From Megaustenia siamemsis (taxonomy: Eukaryota; Mollusca; Gastropoda; Stylommatophora; Ariophantidae): DNA of 64,000 nt. Position 1 is the stretch's first letter; each line of letters starts with the position of its first letter. Under the pieces are notes generated by a model. The model was not told the origin of the DNA, did no database searches, and worked only from the letters and a program-made list of their open reading frames with translations. Location of the stretch: assembly GCA_032433765.1 (NCBI GenBank), contig JAVIAB010000092.1:36197316-36261315 (forward strand), written 5' to 3'. Shown here piece after piece: positions 36,578 through 49,534 of the stretch. A program made the translations under genes and the position numbers.

Positions 36578-37909
36578 ATATAGCATGTATAACCAACAAA
36601 TAGACACTCACAAAATCACAAAAAATAACAATAATCCATTAGCTACGTTTCATGTTTCACGTGCAGTGATGTCTCTGAACATTTTATTATTAGTCTTACA
36701 GCATGCAACAAACACAAGCTTCTTACTAAAAAAAGCAACAACCGCCACTGTAATAAAGTGATCACTATATTATTATAGTAACATGCAATACCTTTTTAAT
36801 TACTTATCGAAGCCCAGACAAGACGACTAAACTACCTAGGATGAATTAGCATGTTTCGGGCCGAAAGACGCAAATAATGTTGATGGCCGTAAACTAGTGG
36901 AGTATCACATTAACGATCTCATATCAGGTGAACTTTACAGACTTTATTTCCTGCATTTATTAAAAAAAACATGCTGAATATTTTAGTGAACGTTTAAAAT
37001 GAGGAAAACTTAATGCAATTGGCGTTTTTCATTATATAGAACTTTATCTATTCTTATCTGTAATTATTTTCATTTTGAAGGCACCAGAGAGCCTCACTTA
37101 TCTTTATAGAAACTGTAAAGTCTCTCGCGTGCCATACAATTCCTTTGTAGATATTCATTTTACAGGCCTTTCTAATCACACAAATGGGAGCTGAGAGATC
37201 AAGTTATGTTCATTTCTTGTTCTACCTTCTCTGAATCACGTGCTGTGCACATACATTTAGTGTCACATAAACTATTACCTGTCTGTCAAGTAAAAAACGC
37301 AATCTTTAGAATGAGACAGCACCAGTTTATCATTAACTTATTGTCACAATTATTCTCTTCAACTTCTTTATGGGATCTATATAATTATATGTATAAATGT
37401 CTGTTCTTTTTCTGTGCATAGGGGGCGTCATCACACTGCTATCAAATCAACTTCCGCAAAAGTAACAAAACTACAGTTGCCATATTTTAACGATCTTGAT
37501 TTCCCATGTCTACATATAATTGTCGTTAATGCATCTGCTATCTCATTAGATGTTCCAAAATGATCAAACAATAGAGACAGGTTAAATGTCATTATCTAGG
37601 GATTTCCATACTCAATTTTAGAAGCAAACTCTAAGCTCACTCTTCTCTTCTTCTCCCTCTGGACAAACACTCAACAGTGCGACGATGAACTGGTGCAATG
37701 ACGTTATTTTGCTCGTGCCTATAATTTGTTATAGATGTTTCTGTTTACGCTTCATCTCCTTAAGTCTGTGTGTTCATACGTAGACTTAAATATGTTTGCA
37801 GAAGAAGTATTTTGCTTAATGTTGTTGCTGCATCCAGATAATTCATTGAGACATAACTGTGAGATGTGTGTTCTTATTGGGCATCTCAGTAGAGGAAGTT
37901 GAAACATTA
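36578..37909. other. No gene recognised
   Basis: AT-rich sequence. A short motif GGGCCGAAAG(A/G)CGCAAATA near 36858 recurs at about 58963. Small frames such as 37206-37421 have no motif. Confidence 0.45.
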
Positions 37910-39415
37910 GAGTACGTTTTTCTATGTGGAAATCGAAGAAGTAACCAAATATACACCAAGAAATAAATCAGCGGGGATAGATAGCATACCAGTGGAAATA
38001 ATATCAGTAGCAGGAGAAACCGAATTTACATGGCTGCACAGAATATTCAATGCAGCATGGCATGAACAAAAATCCCCAGAAGTCTGGCAATAGGCAATCA
38101 TTGTACCATTATGGAAAATTAAAGGTAGCAACATAGACTGCAATCAATAGAGAGGTATATCGCTTCTCAGTCACGTAGGAAAGTTAATACCAAAATTGTA
38201 GAAATAAGGCTGAAACCGATAATAGAACTATAGGTAAGCGAGTCTCAAATGGTGTTCCGACAGAAAACATAGGGTGTCCTGGCGCTCTATTCACACTAAA
38301 ACAGCTAGCAGAAAAGACGAAAGAACACAATCCAAATTTGTACATAGGATGATAGCGAAGCAATTTCATCAGCAAAAACATTTGACCGAGTAAACAGAAA
38401 ACAAATATGAAAGATACTAACACAATACGGAATAAACCAACATCTAACCAACCTAATTAGAAGTCTCAATATCAACGGCAGCAGGTTACACGGACCACTT
38501 CCAAGTTAAATCAGGAGTAAAACATGGGTGCGTACTATGCCCCCTTCCGTTAATTACATACATGGACTATACTTGCAGGTTATCTAACCCATTAGAGACA
38601 AGAGGAGATCAACGAGCTTCTATTTGCAGACGAACAAGCACTAATACAAGGAAAAATATAACACTTACAAGAACGCTTAAATAGATTCAACAGCAACAAA
38701 ATACAACATGAAAATGAACATCAACAAAACATGTTTTATTTTTCATGAAGTCTTAAATTTAGCAAAAGAGAAACAGAACATCAATATAACTATAAACGAC
38801 AGATAACTAAAACAAGTAGAGGCATTTAAATACCTGGGGAGTCTAGTGACAAACAACAATTCACAAACAGCATAAATAGACTCAAGATGTTAAAAGCTTG
38901 TCAAATCATTGGACAGATATCACCAAAATTGTCCAAAAAAGGAAATAACTCTAGAGGCCAAAATGGGCACTCTACAATGCAATCTTCATTCCAACGTGTG
39001 CTACCGTAGCCAGTCCTGGACCATAGATGCAAGAACAACAAGAAAATATGCTCTACTGAGATTAAATATGTTAGACGAATGACAGGAAACAGCCTGAGAG
39101 ATAAGATGAGAAATGAAGGACTGAGAAAAAAGCTAGGAATAACTCCCACCTTAAAATAAAGGAACAATATATATATATATATATATATGGCTCGGTCACG
39201 TGACAAAGCAGAAAGATCAAAACAAAAAAATATCGAGCCTTCAATAAACGTTGCGAGTACACTAGACCGAAGGGCCGACCACGAAAAAAGATGGATTGAC
39301 GGAATATCAGAAACACTAGGAAACATCAACATCAGAGGCAGAAAGGATCAAAATACTGCAAACTATATCTCCCCTCGACGCTGAAAGACAAATGAGTAAG
39401 TAAAGAAGAAGGAAA
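37910..39415 (+). mobile_element. RTE-4 retrotransposon, longest copy, heavily decayed
   Basis: This is the only RTE-4 copy that reaches the reverse transcriptase. In order, in changing frames: KYTPRNKSAGIDSIPVEII (RT motif 1) and LLSHVGKL with stops around it. Next come a degenerate AKTFDRVNRKQ (palm A), a GVKHGC-like remnant and AFKYLGSLVTNNN. The C-terminal RRMTGNSLRDKMRNEGLRKK and RWIDGISETLGN then follow, near 39075-39325. A TA microsatellite (39166-39190) interrupts the C-terminus. No YADD is readable, so the element is old and dead. Confidence 0.8.
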
Positions 39416-39749
39416 AGTGTTTCTATGTATGTATGCTATGTATATATATATAGCGTGAGGTTTCGAGCTTAATACAGAAGGAGGCTGACGGCCGGGAGTC
39501 ATGACACAGACGTGCCCGCACCCCCTGGAGTGTCAAGAAACTGAAGGGCTTTAAGTACTTTTTGTTCGAGGGCTCGACTTCTGATGATCAGATTGACTCA
39601 TGCTGTGAAGACCTTTACAAAAAGTTTCCTATCATCATAGTATCATTTTAAAATTGTTATATCTGATATCTGGTACATCCTTATACGTTTTTTCACCTTC
39701 TCTAATGACTCATACTAATTTGTACATACATTTTAACCTGTTTCTAGGC
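39416..39749. other. No feature recognised
   Basis: This contains a GC-richer patch at 39460-39600 that I cannot assign. Confidence 0.45.
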
Positions 39750-40095
39750 GCATCACGAAGTGATGGAGTAAGGTTAATCAGTTATGATTAGCTAATCATG
39801 AAGCGTGTAATCATCTATAATATTAACTATAATCAGCCCAATGAGGAGATGGAGCAATGTTGGTCAGTTATGGTTAGCTAATTATGACGCGTGTAGTCAC
39901 CTATAAGATTAACTATAATCAGCCCAATGAGGAGATGGAGCTATGTTGGTCAGTTATGGTTAGCTAATTATGACGTGTGTAGTCACCTATACGATTAACT
40001 ATAATCAGCCCAATGAGGAGATGGAGTAAGGTTAATCATTTATGATTAGTTAATTATGCCATGTGTGATAACCTATAATATTATAATCAGAACAT
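39750..40095. repeat. 86-bp tandem repeat, about 4 copies
   Basis: CAGCCCAATGAGGAGATGGA occurs at 39834, 39920 and about 40006, separated by 86 bases. The flanking units are diverged (GCATCACGAAGTGATGGAG at the left). The unit includes TTATGGTTAGCTAATTATG. Confidence 0.92.
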
Positions 40096-40858
40096 ATGCT
40101 GACTTGTGTCATGAACACAACATTGTCTTATAATTATAGGTTGATAGGGGAGAAGTAAAATAATAAGAGGCCTGGGAATAGAGACTGCATACGGTACAGT
40201 TGCGACTTAATGTACTATAGTTCGTTCACAAATTCGTGTCCACAGAGTTCAGCACTTATCTCAGAAACTGTTTGATGAATTTATGTAATCCTTTTCATGA
40301 AATCGTATTTTTTCACTGACATTCAGATCTAATAACTTGTAAGTACAAAGGTAGTCTGAATTTTGCACAAATCGTTTTTTGTTACATAATTTTAGGGAAA
40401 TATCAAACCGCGTGCACTAAACATTAGATTTTACTGTAAATTATGTTAATTTTCTAACGATGCAAGCCAAAGGCGTATAATTATTACATTGAATAGGGCA
40501 ACATTTTTCATTTGCTTTTATATCTTCGTCATAGAGATAGGTAAACTTTGACCTACGTGTCAAATACACATATTTGCCAAATAGCAGGCGTGTCTTCAAC
40601 AAAATATATGGAACAACCAAAACATCAAACACACATAGTCAGCAAATAGTAAGAGTGTCATCAACAAAATTGTGATACATGTCATACATATGTCACTCCG
40701 AATCAGAAGTCTCTAAGAGGTTAACAACCTCTTTCTTGTATGTGGAGTGAAGTTTTCTCTATCCAGTCTCTGAAAATTCGTCCATTAATTTCAGTGTGGT
40801 AGTCCCTATTGTAAAGAACAGAGACACTGTGATCTTCCAGGCATGTCGTAAGAGGCGA

Positions 40859-41795
<937 letters not shown>

Positions 41796-42144
41796 TTTTC
41801 TTCCTTGCTTGACCGTCGCCTCTACAGAGTCAAAGTTCTGTCATATCCATCGATTAAAGACTTTCTATCTATATTTAGAGCTGCCCGCGTTCTGTTTTCT
41901 GGTTTTTTTATATCGTAATATAACCGACCCCGTTTAGATTCCTTGCAAAAGTGCATGTACATTTACACAGTTACCTTTTGAATAGTGATGAATTTACACT
42001 TCTCTTCATAAATCTTCACGGTTTTAAAAATCAAGTAGTACTTCACAAAAGCTTACAAATTATCACACATATAGGAATATTCATTAATAGTAAATATTTT
42101 GTCAAAATACGTCGCAGGACCAATTTAACATTAAACCGGAAATG

Positions 42145-42181
<37 letters not shown>

Positions 42182-42539
42182 CTCGGAGTGATGTACGTCT
42201 TACAAGTTAAGAGTGCGAGACGGTGCTAAGATTGTGTGGTGTGCACGTGAAATTTGACTTTTTAATTGGTGAGTTGATTACAACAAATGTGGGTATTGTA
42301 AAATCCTAAAATTTAGGACAAGCAAGAAAATCATATTGTTATATACCTCAAATAAGCACAAATCTTTCCTAAAGCATGACAGTAGGGCAAAATTCAGACT
42401 GAAGGTCGGTGAAAAAATAAGATTTCATGAAAAAGAATTACAGAAATTCATCAAATAGTTTCCGAGATAATTAATAAACTCTGTGGACACGAATTTCTGA
42501 AGGAACTATAATTTGAGTTTTTATTCCATCTGGTAGAGA

Positions 42540-42850
42540 ACATCATCATTGAGTTCCGTCTCCGCATCGAAGGTTGGCTACCATGTTAACTCTGACTCTT
42601 GCTTTGAAGGGGCAGGTGGTCGTAGGCTGACTTGTTCATCTTTTCATGCTACTCGTCCATGTTAGCCTTGGTCTGCCTCTTCATCTTTAACCTTGCATTT
42701 TCCCTTCCAAGATTACTTTTAGTAATCTGCTGTGTCTTTTAACAAGCCTCAAAAATTAGTCTTATCTGAACTGTGTTTAGTAGTTCTCTTTTCATTTTTA
42801 TTTGTTTTGACTGCATCGTTAGTTTTCTTTTTTCTTCCATCAAATACTTC
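42540..42850 (-). mobile_element. RTE-1 copy, 3' part (split)
   Basis: On the minus strand this aligns with 20730-21040: the CATTGAGTTCCGTCTCCGC end, then GGTTGGCTACCAT and the GHVKRHNSLL-equivalent region. The match stops near 42850 and resumes at about 45735 with the adjoining part of the element, so about 2.9 kb were inserted between. Confidence 0.8.
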
Positions 42851-43042
42851 CTTTGTAATAGTGTTGAATGTTATTTATCTTTCTTGTTCCTATTAAACTT
42901 TTTATTTAGAGACATCACAGCACAACACATTTATAGTCAACAACGTTATTCATCACAGACTATTCAGTCATACCACGTAATCAAGTTTATTGATCTTTAA
43001 CTTGGCACGCGATACATAATAGTGGAAGCACTTCTCTTAGAA

Positions 43043-43297
43043 GGGAGCCGCGATAGCTCAGTGGTTAGTGAACTGGACTACAAAGGACAAGATATAGGGT
43101 TCGATCCCAATCGACGGCTTCCGAGTTCACACAGCCTTAAATGGGTACTAGATTTTTTTCTGGTAAAGTAAAGCGGCACAAGCTAATACCGACGACATTA
43201 CCCCAAAAATCATGTGCCGCAGTTTTGTAAAATTTATGGTCACTAACACCATACTCCTTATACGCCACTAGCGTGACTGGCGTACTTTACTTTTTTT
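43043..43297 (+). mobile_element. SINE-A, plus strand
   Basis: It starts GGGAGCCGCGATAGCTCAGT, with a perfect A box and B box (GGGTTCGATCCC), and ends in a CTTTACTTTTTTTA tail. Small changes compared with 8358-8623 include GCCACTAGCGTGACTGGCG in the body. No clear target-site duplication is seen. The tail abuts the RTE-3 fragment. Confidence 0.9.
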
Positions 43298-43299
43298 AT

Positions 43300-43800
43300 T
43301 TATAAAGAAATTAAGTGGAAAATACAAACAGATCAATGCCTTTATTAAAGATACGAACGGAAATCTGTTTAGTAATATAAGGGAACAAATGGAGAGGTGG
43401 AAAGGGCACTGTGAAGTACTTTTGAACAGATCCGGCTCAAATAATCCTCCAAATATACTACCAGCAGTAGAAGAGTTACACGTTAACTGTGGAAAACCAA
43501 GAAAGGAAGAAATAATGAAAGCCATCAAGCCATTAAAAAAATTGTAAAGCTACAGAACCAGATGAAATTACTTCGAAAGCCATCAAAGCAGATATTAACA
43601 CCTCTACCAAGATGTTACATAGTTTATAAGACTGGAAAGAATGTTATATGATCAAATTACCAAAGAAAGGAAGTTTACAGGAGTGCACAAATTATAGGGA
43701 AATTATGCTACAATCAGTGCCAGGAATTAAATTAAGTAAAATCATTCTGGAGAGACTAAAAGAGGCCATAGACATAGAGTAATATGATTGGTTCAGAGAC
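43300..43800 (+). mobile_element. RTE-3 fragment, linker and start of RT
   Basis: An open stretch with AFIKDTNGNLFSNIREQMER, then EVLLNRSGSNNPPN and EEIMKAIKPLK, which is the linker between endonuclease and RT in RTE-like elements. After a frame change ATEPDEITSKAI follows, with a CTNYREIMLQSVPGIKLSKI finger region and EYDWFR. The palm is missing, and the sequence changes at about 43801. Assignment to the same family as 34186-34925 is inferred from position. Confidence 0.8.
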
Positions 43801-44602
43801 GAAGTATATAATCCCATGTACGAGGCTGGGAGACAAGATTCACACATGGAGACTGTTGAGGACAGTGTCGCCAGAAGGCGGTAGCTTGTAGTGGCTTATC
43901 GACGTCCATAGTTAGTATTAAGGTTTCACATGGGAGCTGTTGAGAACTAGTGTCAGACAGGGTGCTGTAGACCCCAGTAGATAGGCATAAGCCAATGGCT
44001 CGTGGAGCCCAAGTCGTAATAGAGTTAGACTAGTTGCAGAAGTAGGTCTCGAATTTATTGACGAAACAGATGATTGTGTTAGTATAGGGAGTAAATATTA
44101 GGATCCTGACTAGAGTGATTCAGTTTTGCACCGATTGTGTGTGAGAAACGAACTGAGGCACGACTGCAGTAGAGAGATGTGCATTCAGAACCATCACTTT
44201 GTCGTGGTCTGACGCTGTGGTGAAGAACGAAGTGTGAGTGTCGCGGCGAGAGAGATTCACTGTTATCAGACTCTGCAGAATAATTCCAACATCAACGCGA
44301 AGTACGTCAAGTGTACGATGAGTACATATTAGACACGGAAGGGAATTACCATCCAAGGTTTCTCACCAGGGTAACGGTAAGACCACGTCTTGACGACGCA
44401 TCCTCAACCACTGCAGCGAGGCACGCATAAAGTGGGTTAAGAAGAGAGCAGAGTCGTTACGGCCTGGAGATTATGACGAACCCGATAAAGACAGAACATT
44501 AGAACGCTTTAAAGTATATTCATGTGAAAGTTACATCGACGAGGTTTACAGGGCGTCTTACATTGAATGGCGTATTAATATAAATAGACACATCGTTTAC
44601 AG
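43801..44602. other. Unassigned insert, TGT...ACA ends
   Basis: About 790 bases with higher GC than the surroundings, between two RTE-3 pieces. It starts TGTACGAGGCTGGGAGAC (43817) and ends ATCGTTTACA (44602), so it could be a solo LTR, but no target-site duplication is evident. An open stretch of about 55 codons ends near 44610 and includes RPGDYDEPDKDRTLERF and YIDEVYRASYIEWRI. I do not recognise it. Confidence 0.35.
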
Positions 44603-44712
44603 AAGATGATGGGGGAAGACATGGAATGATCTTAACATAACGGCTTGGAAAGTGGTTGTTGAAGACCTAGGCTCCACAGGGAGCTGAAAGGTAGAAGAAG
44701 AAGAATTCTGGA
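44603..44712 (+). mobile_element. RTE-3 retrotransposon, extreme 3' end
   Basis: GAAGACATGGAATGAT through CTCCACAGGGAGCTGAAAGG and the GAAGAAGAAG tail matches 34805-34920 almost base for base, with one short deletion. Confidence 0.85.
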
Positions 44713-45734
44713 CATTCGGGAGGCTAACGCCGGTGGCTATTGTCCACAAGTGCTTATCGTCTGTTAGTAAATGTAAAACTCAGCCGCTCTCACAACTTAC
44801 GTACTATTTTGTTCTCTGAAGAACAACTTTGAAACACTCTCAAAAACGCTTTCACAACTAAATGTTCACTATGTTCTAATTCACTTGCTTTGGTTCTGTC
44901 TACTGCTTAACTAATGTCCTAAGTCACTGCTTTCCTATGTTCTCCACTCTATGCTTGACTAGAACACATTTATTATTTTTGACTAACTCGGTTACTACTT
45001 CTTACTACTGCTTGTCATACTAATTCTTGAAACTGAAAACTACTAACTGATTGCATTCGGCAGTTCTTCGTGACTATCCTGTCTTCATCCTAACTGCTTG
45101 ACTTATCTTGCGTGCTTATGTTTTTATATTGAAGTCTCATTTACCGCGCTGTATGTCCGCGACAATCAGCGTACAATGGTTTTGTCGCGCAGTTGTCACT
45201 TATGACAACTTGAAACAGCCTCTGACCAATCAGAAGTTGACCTATGTGACTTCTGCCTCCAAACTATTACAACAGCCGACATCTTGGTACTTTCCGTGAA
45301 CTCTTACGTTTTAGGATGGTCCAAACAGGCTTATTTGTGACTTCAAAGTAAGCTCTAGTCAGCTTGACCTCTCCTGAGTTTCAAAATAATGATGTTTTTT
45401 CATGACTTTGACCTGTCTTAGAAGTTGTTTGTCTACCTATTCTACCTGACGGGTCAAGCCATGTTTTGTCTCTCACTTTTACAATAACTGCTAGCAAAAG
45501 TTCCATTCTCCCTAAACTTGTTATGTCCGTGTACTATTCTGCACCCACTCTTGTCACCCTCCATTCTCCTTCCTTGGCTTGTCCACTAACCGCTATGAAC
45601 TTTCCGTTCGCACAACTCGTTATTCTGTTAATAACACTGATGACCGTTATTCTATGCCAGTGTTATGAACTGTTAAGACATCTGTACCTGCTGAGCTACC
45701 TGACCCATGCTTTAATTCACCTATTCTGTTACAC
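44713..45734. other. No gene recognised
   Basis: A pyrimidine-rich stretch. Two plus-strand open frames (45108-45299, 45466-45900) have no recognised motif, and the second runs into the RTE-1 remnant. This is part of the material inserted in RTE-1. Confidence 0.4.
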
Positions 45735-46505
45735 CTTTTCTTCTGTAAATGCATATTTCAAAGGCTTCAATTTTATGTTCAGTTTTCTTGTCAAATTCCA
45801 TGTTTCTGCACCAATGCTGAGAAGATATAACATTTTGCTATTCTTAGTTTTAGCCCTGGTGTTATTTGTTTTCATGTTGTCATTTTTTATGACATTATAA
45901 TTATTTTATTGCCATTCCTATTCTTTTGTTTATTTCAGTTTTACATTTTCAATCACTTAGTTTTAGCATACCCAAGATAGTTGTAGCTCTGAACTGCTTC
46001 CGAATCTATTCCTTCAAATGTGATAACCACTTGTAGCCTTTGAACATTATCTTTGATTATGATCATAGTTTTAATCTTGTTAATATTCATATCTAATACC
46101 TATTTTTTGCTTGTCATATTTATTTCATTAATTAATTGTTCTAGACCTTTAGGATTTTTTGCTAGTAATACAGAATCATCGGCATATCTTAGGATATTGA
46201 TTAACTTTCCATTAATGTTTTAGGCCTGACATCTGTGTGATGTTTTTAATAATTTGCTCAGTATATATATTGAACAAGCGTGGTGATATAATGCAACCCT
46301 GTCTTACTCTTCTTTTAATATCTATAGGTGTAGAGTTCTCCTTATTATATTTTATTATTTCTGTTTGCTCCCAGTATAAATTGCATATTAGTCGGATGTC
46401 TGTGCCATCTAGACTTGTATCTTTAAGGCAGTCTATAAGTTGCTCACGGTGTATTTTATCAAAAACTTTGTCGTAATCTTTGAAGTAGGCATATATTGGG
46501 TAGAG
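45735..46505 (-). mobile_element. RTE-1 copy, RT part (split)
   Basis: Continues the minus-strand RTE-1 from 42540-42850. The palm A segment reads AYFKDYDKVFDKIH (D in place of the usual T). GCIISPRLFNIYTEQ follows, then many stops through the YADD region (ICR-DD-like at about 46180). It aligns with 19950-20720 of the reference copy. Confidence 0.85.
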
Positions 46506-47102
46506 ACCACAATCTCTATAACATACATCAACATATATGTATGTATATATTCCTTGCACACATTGTTTTGTAAAGAGCGCTTACCTTAATCTCAAAATTA
46601 GTTTCCACGGAGAATATAATTATATTCTAACATGTAAATTTAAAGAAGAGTCCATTTATATTAAAACTCACAATTTACGCCTTTCTATTGCGTACTTGGT
46701 CTTTCTTGTATGCCTCTTTGCATAGACAATGCCAACGAGGCGACGAAATAGCTAATTTGGTCGCAGAAATCCTGGCTAATTAAAAAAAAAAAATAAATAA
46801 GCTAATGGCTGCCGCCGGCAAGCAGATTCCAGACTTTATGAAATACACACAATATCCCATAGTTCCGGTTGATTAAAACAATAATTAAGTGGCTTAGTGC
46901 ATCAATAGACAGAAAACAAAATATTTTCCAGGCAGATAAACATCAGTACAGAAAAAGCGTTAAAGGTGAAATGTAACAAGTTAAGACAAGTTGCCTTAAA
47001 AATAACAAATTAAAGTTATGTTAACCTTATATATATATACACGTGTTTGTTTGTGTGTATGTGTTTGTCTATTGATCTGTTTATTATGTAGATAGTTGTA
47101 TA
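46506..47102. other. No feature recognised
   Basis: AT-rich sequence with a TA run near 47030. Confidence 0.5.
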
Positions 47103-47366
47103 TATAGGCCAACACAAAAAGGGAGCTCCTAAAAACAGAAAGAAACAAACACCATTTTTCGGGCACATCATGAGAAGAGGAAAGTTGGAATACTTGGTTA
47201 CAACTGGCAAAATAAACGGAAAGAGAGATCGTGGACGACAAAGAGAGAAAATACTGGAAAGCTTGGTGTCATGGCATGGACAACAGAACTGATACGATGC
47301 CATGTAGATTGAAGATTGTGGAAGGACATGATTGCCTATGCCAACCGGTATGGCACATGATGATGA
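47103..47366 (+). mobile_element. RTE-2 retrotransposon, short 3' end
   Basis: Begins GGCCAACACAAAAAGG and ends GGCACATGATGATGA. It encodes pieces of the GHIMRRGKLEYLVTTGKI region and matches 440-715 closely. A 5' truncation leaves only 264 bases. Confidence 0.88.
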
Positions 47367-47537
47367 GTTGTATATATGGGTAATCAGTTATTACCTGTAA
47401 TTGCTTACCTGAGTTAGCTGAGTGATCAATTATTTATTTATTTTTTCTACTAAAACAGTTATCATTTCATTCCAGTCATCATCCGAAGCGCTCTGTTAAT
47501 TTCTCTGACATCCCCTGCCATAGGCACACTAACCTCC

Positions 47538-47570
<33 letters not shown>

Positions 47571-48099
47571 TGATTTGCTCCTGTAGCTCGTTGCTAACCT
47601 TCAGTGTTCTCAATTACCCCTAACAATCTTATAACTTTCGTTTCCCAATTTCCTGAATCTTTGAAGTGGCCGTTCAATTAAATTTCTTATCTTCAATCAA
47701 ATTAAAAATGACTAAAGTGGCACTGATATCGTACTATTTATTTTATTAAGAATGTATGGGTAACCGGCAATGTGGAAAACAATCAACTGCCTGATTTATA
47801 ATCTTGTGTAGATGATGAAATAAGAATCGTTACAATAAACGCTCGGAAGCACATGTTTGTCAAAATTAAAATAAAATTACACGAGAAAGCGAACAATAAA
47901 GTACTCTCAAAGGGATATTTAAATGTTCCCTTTTTTATATAAAACTGTTATATTTTATGCTAATATATTTGCTATATATATATATAATTAATATGAATAT
48001 AATTTCTATTTTGCTGTTGGAATATCATTTATTTCCTCAGCGCATTTTAAACAAAGTACCGTTCTCGACCACATATTTTATATTGATAATTGTTATTGG
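47367..48099. other. No gene; (CA)n at 47541-47570
   Basis: A 30-base CA microsatellite lies in otherwise unassigned AT-rich sequence. Confidence 0.5.
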
Positions 48100-48486
48100 T
48101 TATTGGTTATGGAAGGCCTCGGTATCACAGCAAACGAATTAAAATCCATAATTGCTCAACCGCCCGTGCCAGTGGAATCATCCGAATTACTAACTCATCT
48201 CCCAAACAAAGAAAGGTAACTGTAGTCCCCATCGTAGCAGTCTCAGCACACGCCAAAAGACATAAGGCGAAACCGCGCAGAAAGTGAACACAGCCAACTG
48301 TTCCCTGTCATACGATGACATCGTAAACAAGCGGGATATCGAGCAGGATCAAAACGGATGAGACACACAGCTCACGTTGTGCACAGAGCACTTAACTCAG
48401 TAGCTCCTGCAACAAGCCGGACTTGGAATATGAGGAAACTGCAAGAAGGAACACTTTTCAGACATAGCCTTCAATGGTTCCTGCCG
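48100..48486. repeat. Dispersed repeat shared with 17160-17560, part inverted
   Basis: The portion 48100-48200 is the reverse complement of 17185-17280, while 48318-48485 is in the same direction as 17281-17480. The 48200-48317 part has no counterpart. It lies directly 3' of the minus-strand protein pseudogene. Confidence 0.7.
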
Positions 48487-48487
48487 C

Positions 48488-49534
48488 CTATCCACCATAC
48501 ACCATGGAAGTTCGCGTCCTCCCGAAAATGATGATCGTCATAGCACTTGATGATGTTAGGCCGTCGTTGATGACTCCAATTCCAAACATATAGACACACA
48601 GTGGTGGTAAGTTATCATTTCCAATCCAACAGAAGCCACATGACCTGTAGTTGGTAAAACCACAGAGAGAATATGATTTTGTGACCTTCACTGATTCACT
48701 CTTAGATGTGAATGTGTAGTTTACACAAGAGGAGAAGTTTTCAACTACAGTGATCCCATTTAAGGCAATTCTGGGATAGCAAGGCAAGTCTCCTTTATAG
48801 CAGCAGAACTTGATGTTCTCCGCTTCCTTCTTGTAGCTGCCGCCACACGATTCTGATGTCTCATTAACTTGGACATCATTCAAGAACAATGTCAGATTAA
48901 CATTCCATAGATATGGCTCTGCTGATGAAATGCTTGGTGCAACAGTTGTATCAATCATACTGGAGGCTCCTGGTCTGTGGTCATTAATATCACAGACGGC
49001 ACATGATGTTGTTATATCAGTATTTCTTTCTGGGGTGTAAATATGTGGCACACACATGGAGAGTGGTTTGTGGTCACAGTAATCCCATTAAAGGCAATTC
49101 TAGGATAGCATGGCATAGCTGTTTCAGAACAGCACAATCCTATGATGTTTTCTGTGTTCGCTATAAAGCTGCTGCTGCTACACAATCCTGACCAATTATA
49201 GGTGTGGACATTATTCACTTGCAATGACAAAACTGCTTTGTTTACATCATAAACCTCTGGAAGCGAATAATTTATGGGACTAATAGTACAATTTATTCTT
49301 CCATTGGGGATATCTTCATTGAGTCCCCCCAAAAAAAGTATTTGGTTAAAAAGCACATATGCTTTTGAGTTAAACACACAATGAGCCCACTTCATAGATT
49401 CAAAATGATCCCTGCCAATGCCATTCGTTTGCGCAAGTTAGGGCCTTAGCTACCAACGTCACAAATGTCTGAAACGAAGCCATCCAATTAACGACTTTAT
49501 CTACAGCGAAGGTTAACGAACTGTGAACAAACAT
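48488..49534 (-). pseudogene. Secreted two-domain cysteine-rich protein, two frame breaks
   Basis: I do not recognise the family. Reading the minus strand from ATG 49483 gives a signal-peptide-like MASFQTFVTLVAKALTCA; an in-frame ATG at 49534 is also possible, with a TAA just before it. The frame breaks at a run of four A (49402-49405), then runs as GRINCTISPINYSLPEV. It breaks again at a CACACACA run (49049-49056) and stays open to the TAG at 48488. One extra base plus two extra bases return to the starting frame, giving about 330 residues. Two similar domains each have a CC, six residues, then PCYPRIAxNGITV, plus N-glycosylation sites. There is no intron. A secreted or cell-surface role is inferred. 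It may be a working gene with sequencing errors or a young pseudogene. Confidence 0.7.

Noticed and set aside
39591..39626. Hammerhead core (CTGATGA near 39591)
   Set aside because: CTGATGA is present, but no GAAA follows at a suitable distance.
48090..48287. 65-codon basic frame
   Set aside because: It lies within a dispersed repeat that is inverted relative to its 17.2-kb copy, with no conserved frame.
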